DNA from: Butyrivibrio sp.
GTDB taxonomy: Bacteria > Bacillota > Clostridia > Lachnospirales > Lachnospiraceae
NCBI GenBank assembly: GCA_022486625.1
Contig: JAKVKH010000026.1
Location: 1 to 57,375, forward strand
Length of the DNA: 57,375 bases
Direction of reading: 5' to 3'
Shown here: positions 52,703 through 57,375 of the stretch, in pieces
Position numbering within the stretch: the first letter of the stretch is position 1
Layout of the letters: the number at the start of each line of letters is the position of its first letter
The notes under the pieces: model-generated
What the model was told of the DNA's origin: nothing
Seen by the model: only the letters and a program-made list of their open reading frames with translations
Database searches by the model: none
Made by a program: the position numbers and the translations under genes

Positions 52703-55700
52703 ATGAGACAATCACGTTCCGGCAGCAGAATTCGAAATGTTTTATTATGTGGTATTTTGGGGGTTGAAATGATCTGGGGAGGTTGTACGCAGAATATGAA
52801 TGTACAGGCAGCGGAGAACGGCGATCGGCCAAACCGCGCAGCCTATAGTAAAGGATATCAGCTCGATGGGTTTACGCTGCAGTCAGTCGGCAGAATTGAG
52901 GCGGTTGATGCCAGAGAACTTGATTTTACACATGATAAAACCGGTGCAAAGGTTATCTTTTTATTGAATGATGATCCGGAAAAGACATTTACCACAATTT
53001 TCCAGACAGCGCCGACAGACAATACCGGTAAGCTTCATGTACTCGAGCATGCGGAAAGTGCGGCAAGTGAGAAGTACCCGGGAAGAGATGTCTTTTTTGC
53101 GGCAGACAGCGGCTGCTATCTGACCTTTTTGAATGCAACCACGTTTGATAATGCAACAAATTATCTGGCAGCGTCACTGGATGAAGATCAGCTGGAGACG
53201 ATGGCGGATTTCTATATGGACTGTGCATTTCATTCTGCAATTCTGACAGAGCCGAATTACTTTAAAAGTGAAGCATGGCGATATGAACTGGCAGATGCGG
53301 ATGCACCGCTGACGCGGACAGGTGTCGTGTACAACGAGATGAAGGGTGTGTACGGAGACATTGACAGCGCAGCATACGCGGATATGAAGAAGACATTGTT
53401 TCCGGATACCGCGATGCAGTATGACGCGGGCGGCAGGCCGCAGGACATTGTGAAACTGCAGTACAGCGATCTGATCAGCTTCTATCAGCAGTGCTATCAG
53501 CCTTCTAATTCAACGACGCTGATGTATGGTGATGTAAATGTGGACAGGTTTCTGAAGCTGTTTGACAGCTATTTCAGGGATTATGATAATACGGGTACAG
53601 CGTCCGGCGGCATACAGACGCAGCAGCCGTTTGCATGCTGCCGGGAAGCGGATTTTGATTTTCCGGCAGACGGGGAAGCAGAGGATACAGGATCCGAAAT
53701 CATCTATGCGGCAGCGGTGCCGGAAAGTCTTGGCTTTGTAAATGAAAGCGCATTGCAGATGGCGGTTGCCGTGCTGGCTGATCCATCCAGTATTCTGATG
53801 CAGGCACTTAATAAGAGCGGAATCGGGACGGACTATTCGGTGGAAAGTGATTATATCGGACCGCAGCTCGTCTGCACCTTTACGGCAGAGAATGCAGATG
53901 CCTCCAGAAAAGAGGAATTTCGCAAAATCGTCATGGACAGTGTGCAGCAGGCAGCCTCGCAGGGACTTAGCAGGAGCCTCTTGCAGAATGTCTATACAAC
54001 GGATCAGATGACAGAGAAACTGACGAGAAATGCAGCGGATGTCGGAATCAATATGGGAAATGCACTGACCTATGCAGTGAACTGCAACCGGCCGGAGCTG
54101 CTCGATCCGGGAATTTATTACACCAGGGCGTATCAGCAGGCACAAAGCGGTCTCTGTGAACAGCTGCTGCAATCACAGATTCTGGATAATACGCTGGCAT
54201 GTCTGATTACGGAAAATCCGAAAAAGGGACTGCAGGAAGCCGCTGCGAAGGCAGAGGAAAAGGAACTTGCACAGATCAAAGCGTCCATGACGCCGCAGGA
54301 GATCAGCAGCCTGGTAAAGGAAACGGCGGAATTTGCAGCCTGGAATGATCAGGGCGTACCGGAATCCACAATGAAGAAGCTGCAGGTGGTGGATGCGAAA
54401 ACCGTGCAGGCGCAGGTGCCGCAGTACCGGGAAAACGGCAGAATACAGGATGGTGTTACGATTCTGACTGCAGATGCCGGAAAGGAAGATGTGGCAAAAT
54501 GCAGATATCTCATTAATCTGTCGGCACTGTCAGAGGAAGAAATGCAGAAGCTTTCTCTGTACTGCGGGCTGAGCGGCCGTGCAACGACGCTTCATTCACA
54601 GGATGAAATGTCGGAGCTGACCGGAAGAAATCTGTATGACGGTTCTGTTTCCGTGCAACCATACCGGATCGGGGATACTGCTGCACCATGGCTTGAAATC
54701 AGTTATTATGCAGCTGACGGCAAAGCACAGGCAGCTGCGCAGACTGCACTTGAAACGGCGTTTCTGACAGATATGACAGATACAGATAATCTTTCGCAGC
54801 TGGGAATGGATATTGAAAATGCTGTTTCTGATCTGAAGGATGCAGAGAATCTGTACAATGTCGGAGGAACTGCTGTATATGCAGACAGTGATGATACCTG
54901 CAGGCTGTATGATGAACTGAACGGTGTCCGCTGGTACAGGTTCCTGGACAGTTATGCGGCGATTTTCAGGAAAGATCCGGCTGCTGCCGCGGCAGAGATG
55001 GCAGAAATCCGTGATAAGATCAAGCATTCGCAGAATGCAGCGATTCTGGTGGCAGGAAACGGCGCAGATACGGAAAATGTGTCGCAGACCATGCTGGAGC
55101 AGCTGCAGGCGGTGACCGGCGGGAATGAAGGAAGTGTTGCAGAAAATGCAGCAGGTTCATTGGCGGGAGCAACAGAAAAGAAAATTGCAGTGGATCAGAA
55201 AATTGCAGATTCTGCTGGCGATTTTGCGCAGACCATCGGCTTTCAGGTGAATTCTGATTCCTCATATGTAGTATGCGGCTATAATGCAGCAGGAACCGGA
55301 ACCACCAGAGACAATGCAGTGATGAAAGTGGCGACTGCCATACTTGGAGATCAGTATATGATGCCGGCCTTCCGCTACGGGGAAGGTGCATATGGAGCGT
55401 CTGCAGGCAGTACAATTACCGGGAAAATTTCGGAAAGCCTTTACCGGGCGCCTTCGGGAAGGACATTTCTGCAGAGTCTGAAAACCCTTCCGGATGTTCT
55501 TGCAGATACAACGCTGACGGCAGATCAGATGAACAGCTATAAACTTTCTGCAATTTCAGATGCAGTGACGCCTGCGGGAAATCTCAACGATGCCATGCAG
55601 CAGATGATATATGGAATGAGAGGCATCACTGTACCGTTCCAGCAGGAATATGTAAGTGATCTCCGGCAGGTAACAGACAGTGATGTCCGGGGTGCAGCGG

Positions 55701-55807
55701 ACAGACTCCGGGATGCCATTTCAAAATCTACGGTCTGGGTGATCGGACCGGCATCGGAGATCAGCGGCAGTAAGACAGAGTTTGATCAGGTGATTGATGT
55801 GAGATGA
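52703..55807 (+). CDS. Secreted M16C metalloprotease (PreP/Cym1-like)
   Basis: 1034 aa. The N-terminus has a signal peptide (~10-35), cleaved probably at VQA-A; C28 in IWGGC is an imperfect lipobox. The inverted zinc motif HVLEH gives H112, E115 and H116, and E212 in YNEMKGVYGD completes the site. An M16C linker domain and a second, inactive half follow. PreP-like enzymes degrade unfolded peptides in organelles or the cytosol; an exported copy would digest peptides outside. The ribosome site is a weak TGGGGAA. Its stop abuts the stop of the convergent AraC gene. Confidence 0.88.
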   Translation: MRQSRSGSRIRNVLLCGILGVEMIWGGCTQNMNVQAAENGDRPNRAAYSKGYQLDGFTLQSVGRIEAVDARELDFTHDKTGAKVIFLLNDDPEKTFTTIFQTAPTDNTGKLHVLEHAESAASEKYPGRDVFFAADSGCYLTFLNATTFDNATNYLAASLDEDQLETMADFYMDCAFHSAILTEPNYFKSEAWRYELADADAPLTRTGVVYNEMKGVYGDIDSAAYADMKKTLFPDTAMQYDAGGRPQDIVKLQYSDLISFYQQCYQPSNSTTLMYGDVNVDRFLKLFDSYFRDYDNTGTASGGIQTQQPFACCREADFDFPADGEAEDTGSEIIYAAAVPESLGFVNESALQMAVAVLADPSSILMQALNKSGIGTDYSVESDYIGPQLVCTFTAENADASRKEEFRKIVMDSVQQAASQGLSRSLLQNVYTTDQMTEKLTRNAADVGINMGNALTYAVNCNRPELLDPGIYYTRAYQQAQSGLCEQLLQSQILDNTLACLITENPKKGLQEAAAKAEEKELAQIKASMTPQEISSLVKETAEFAAWNDQGVPESTMKKLQVVDAKTVQAQVPQYRENGRIQDGVTILTADAGKEDVAKCRYLINLSALSEEEMQKLSLYCGLSGRATTLHSQDEMSELTGRNLYDGSVSVQPYRIGDTAAPWLEISYYAADGKAQAAAQTALETAFLTDMTDTDNLSQLGMDIENAVSDLKDAENLYNVGGTAVYADSDDTCRLYDELNGVRWYRFLDSYAAIFRKDPAAAAAEMAEIRDKIKHSQNAAILVAGNGADTENVSQTMLEQLQAVTGGNEGSVAENAAGSLAGATEKKIAVDQKIADSAGDFAQTIGFQVNSDSSYVVCGYNAAGTGTTRDNAVMKVATAILGDQYMMPAFRYGEGAYGASAGSTITGKISESLYRAPSGRTFLQSLKTLPDVLADTTLTADQMNSYKLSAISDAVTPAGNLNDAMQQMIYGMRGITVPFQQEYVSDLRQVTDSDVRGAADRLRDAISKSTVWVIGPASEISGSKTEFDQVIDVR

Positions 55808-56671
55808 TCAGCGTTCTTCAGAACTCCGGTACTGCGCAGGTGTGTTTCCGGTGTTCTTCTTAAAAGAGCTGCAGAAAACGCTCTCGCAGGAAAAGCCGCA
55901 GCGATAGCAGATATCTTTTACGGAAAGAGATGTGTTTTTGAGCATATATCTGGCAGTATTGATCCGGGTACTGATAATGTATTCATGAGGCGTAAGCCCG
56001 GTAATTTTCCGGAAGGTACGAATAAAGTGGAACTGACTGAGACCGGCGATTGCAGCCAGATCTTCATTGCTGATTTCCTCTGCAAAATGCTCATTGATAT
56101 AGGCAATGACTTCTTCTGACATGATTTCATAGTTGCCACCATCTGTCTGCTCTTTTTGAGTCAGCAGAAGACAGGACAGCAGATCGGTAAGATATCTGGA
56201 AATCTGTGCTTCGCGGATCGCCTTTCCCTGATGGAAGGGCAGGTATATTTTTTCAAGACAGCCGGCAATATAAGGTGCTTCAGCGATGGAAAAAACATTT
56301 CCAAGACGCTGGACAATCATTTCGTAGTATCTGCGGGCAAGCGGTCCGTCGAAGTGACACCAGAGACATTCGCAGTTTTCTTCACTGTGATAGGCATGCG
56401 GCCTGTAGCAGTCAATCAGAATACAGTTACCGGAAACGGCAGTCGTGGTACTCTCATGATAATCGAGAGTCAGGCTGCCGTTTCTGATGTACATGAGAAG
56501 AAAGCTGTCATAGGAATCACGCTGGAGAGAATATCCCTTTTCATAAAAAAAGCGGCCGACATAGAGTGGGTAAAAGAACATTTCCTTTGCGGTGAGGCTT
56601 GGCGTATAAATATAATAATCTGATTTTTCTGAAATAAGCTTTTCGCAGGATTTCAAAACTGATACCCCCAT
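55808..56671 (-). CDS. AraC-family transcriptional regulator
   Basis: 287 aa using the ATG at 56671; a TTG at 56656 after GGGGG is also possible. The frame is open up to 56845, but that part is hydrophobic, lacks a ribosome site and would overlap the divergent gene start. The N-terminal half is a cupin-like sugar-sensing domain (YPLYVGRFFYEKGY, HAYHSEENCECLWCHFDG). The C-terminal half has two AraC helix-turn-helix motifs (ISNEDLAAIAGLSQFHFIRTFRKITGLTPHEYI and VKDICYRCGFSCESVFCSSFKK). It likely controls the divergent DUF5107 gene. Confidence 0.9.
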   Translation of the reverse strand: MGVSVLKSCEKLISEKSDYYIYTPSLTAKEMFFYPLYVGRFFYEKGYSLQRDSYDSFLLMYIRNGSLTLDYHESTTTAVSGNCILIDCYRPHAYHSEENCECLWCHFDGPLARRYYEMIVQRLGNVFSIAEAPYIAGCLEKIYLPFHQGKAIREAQISRYLTDLLSCLLLTQKEQTDGGNYEIMSEEVIAYINEHFAEEISNEDLAAIAGLSQFHFIRTFRKITGLTPHEYIISTRINTARYMLKNTSLSVKDICYRCGFSCESVFCSSFKKNTGNTPAQYRSSEER

Positions 56672-56832
56672 ATGTATTGCAATTACTGAAATTGTAGCGA
56701 ATCTGAAAGAAAAAAGCAATAGCAGGAAATATAAATGAAACAGCAAATGCGTGTAATGCTTTTCAGAAAAAGGAACAGTATATTGAATACAGTAAGTAAT
56801 AAAGTTAACGGAACCAGTCGGAGGGATAACAG

Positions 56833-57375
56833 ATGTGCAAGGCAAAAGTATGGACGGAAAGTGTAACCATCCCCACCTATGAAATTGGTCAGGCGGAGAA
56901 AAATCCTGTTTTTATTGAAAAAAGAGTATATCAGGGCAGTTCAGGCAAAGTATATCCGTATCCTGTGGTGGAAAAAATCAGTGATACAAAAGTGGATAAA
57001 ACGTACACTGCAGTATACCTGGAAAATGAATACCTGAAGGTCATGATTCTGCCGGAACTGGGAGGGCGGATCCAGCGCGCCTTTGATAAGACAGATCATT
57101 ATGATTTTGTATATTACAATGAAGTGATAAAGCCGGCGCTGGTCGGCCTGACAGGCCCCTGGATCAGCGGGGGAATCGAGTTTAACTGGCCGCAGCACCA
57201 TCGTCCGACGACGTTTGCACCGACGGATTATCAGATCCGGGAGAACAGCGATGGGAGTTGCACGGCAGAATGCAGTGAGGTTGACCAGATGTATGGCACG
57301 AAGGGCAAGGTCAGTTTCACCCTGTATCCGGGACACGCATATATTGAGGTACGCGGCCAGCTTTACAACCGTACG
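56833..57375 (+). CDS. DUF5107-domain protein, 5' part (runs off the window)
   Basis: The ATG at 56833 follows GGAGGG by 8 nt and the frame stays open for 181 codons to the window end. No signal peptide. The sequence has the DUF5107 pattern: LENEYLKVMILPELGGRIQRAFDK and GPWISGGIEFNWPQHHRPTTF, a galactose-mutarotase-like beta-sandwich. Full-length members usually carry TPR repeats after this domain. Function is unknown; they are often linked to sugar catabolism. It is divergent from the AraC regulator, 161 bp away. Confidence 0.85.
   Translation, partial: MCKAKVWTESVTIPTYEIGQAEKNPVFIEKRVYQGSSGKVYPYPVVEKISDTKVDKTYTAVYLENEYLKVMILPELGGRIQRAFDKTDHYDFVYYNEVIKPALVGLTGPWISGGIEFNWPQHHRPTTFAPTDYQIRENSDGSCTAECSEVDQMYGTKGKVSFTLYPGHAYIEVRGQLYNRT

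Noticed and set aside
56672..56845. Hydrophobic N-terminal extension of the AraC regulator
   Set aside because: The open frame continues upstream, but there is no ribosome site there and the stretch would overlap the start of the divergent DUF5107 gene.

Overview
The window looks like a glycan-utilisation region of a Gram-positive anaerobe, most likely a Lachnospiraceae-type Clostridium of gut or rumen. The signs are GGAGG-type ribosome binding sites, Sec lipoproteins with LxGC or LxAC lipoboxes, ABC sugar transporters with separate binding proteins instead of SusC/D pairs, a circularly permuted GH3 enzyme, GPH symporters and LytTR two-component regulation. I saw no rRNA, tRNA, CRISPR, phage or IS sequence.

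Layout. (a) 1-1778: two perfect DnaA boxes in AT-rich DNA, then a secreted nucleoside-hydrolase-like protein. (b) 1921-6472: GH3 glucosidase, LytTR response regulator and AgrC-like histidine kinase, closed by a terminator. (c) 6585-13301: permuted membrane-anchored GH3, small membrane protein, lipoprotein, GH43 and esterase, closed by a terminator. (d) 13333-20104: GH78 rhamnosidase, GPH symporter and GH2, closed by a terminator. Units b, c and d each have an ACCGTT-type LytTR-like box upstream, about 40 bp before a possible -10, so the two-component system may control all three.

(e) 20142-30416: a nine-gene cell-wall amino-sugar salvage operon. It holds an ABC importer, MurQ etherase, NagZ-type hexosaminidase, RpiR/SIS regulator, AnmK, a BadF-type MurNAc/GlcNAc kinase and a NamZ-type exo-muramidase. 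All the enzymes lack signal peptides, so disaccharides are probably imported and split inside the cell. The operon begins with an operator-like repeat, a consensus promoter, two hairpins and a likely 31-codon leader ORF that overlaps the first gene by ATGA. (f) 30429-32729: a diguanylate cyclase and a divergent lipoprotein, each with a good promoter. (g) 32746-47753: a LacI regulator with three near-identical operators, an LplB/YtcP-type ABC importer with its lipoprotein, then GH51, GH95, GH43, GH36, a nitrilase-family hydrolase and a small ferredoxin. (h) 47844-50275: GH31 alpha-xylosidase with its own promoter and a 16-codon leader ORF. (i) 50285-52446, minus strand: a small CxxC protein and a secreted GH5-X2-CBM46 endoglucanase with a cre site. 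(j) 52703 to the end: a secreted M16C metalloprotease, an AraC regulator and the start of a divergent DUF5107 gene that runs off the window.

Taken together, GH5 with CBM46, GH31 alpha-xylosidase, GH95 fucosidase, GH2 and GH36 galactosidases, GH51 and GH43 arabinosidases, GH3 glucosidases and an esterase cover every linkage of a branched, acetylated xyloglucan-like hemicellulose. The MurNAc locus adds bacterial cell-wall sugars to the diet. Substrates are inferred from family membership, not proven by the sequence.
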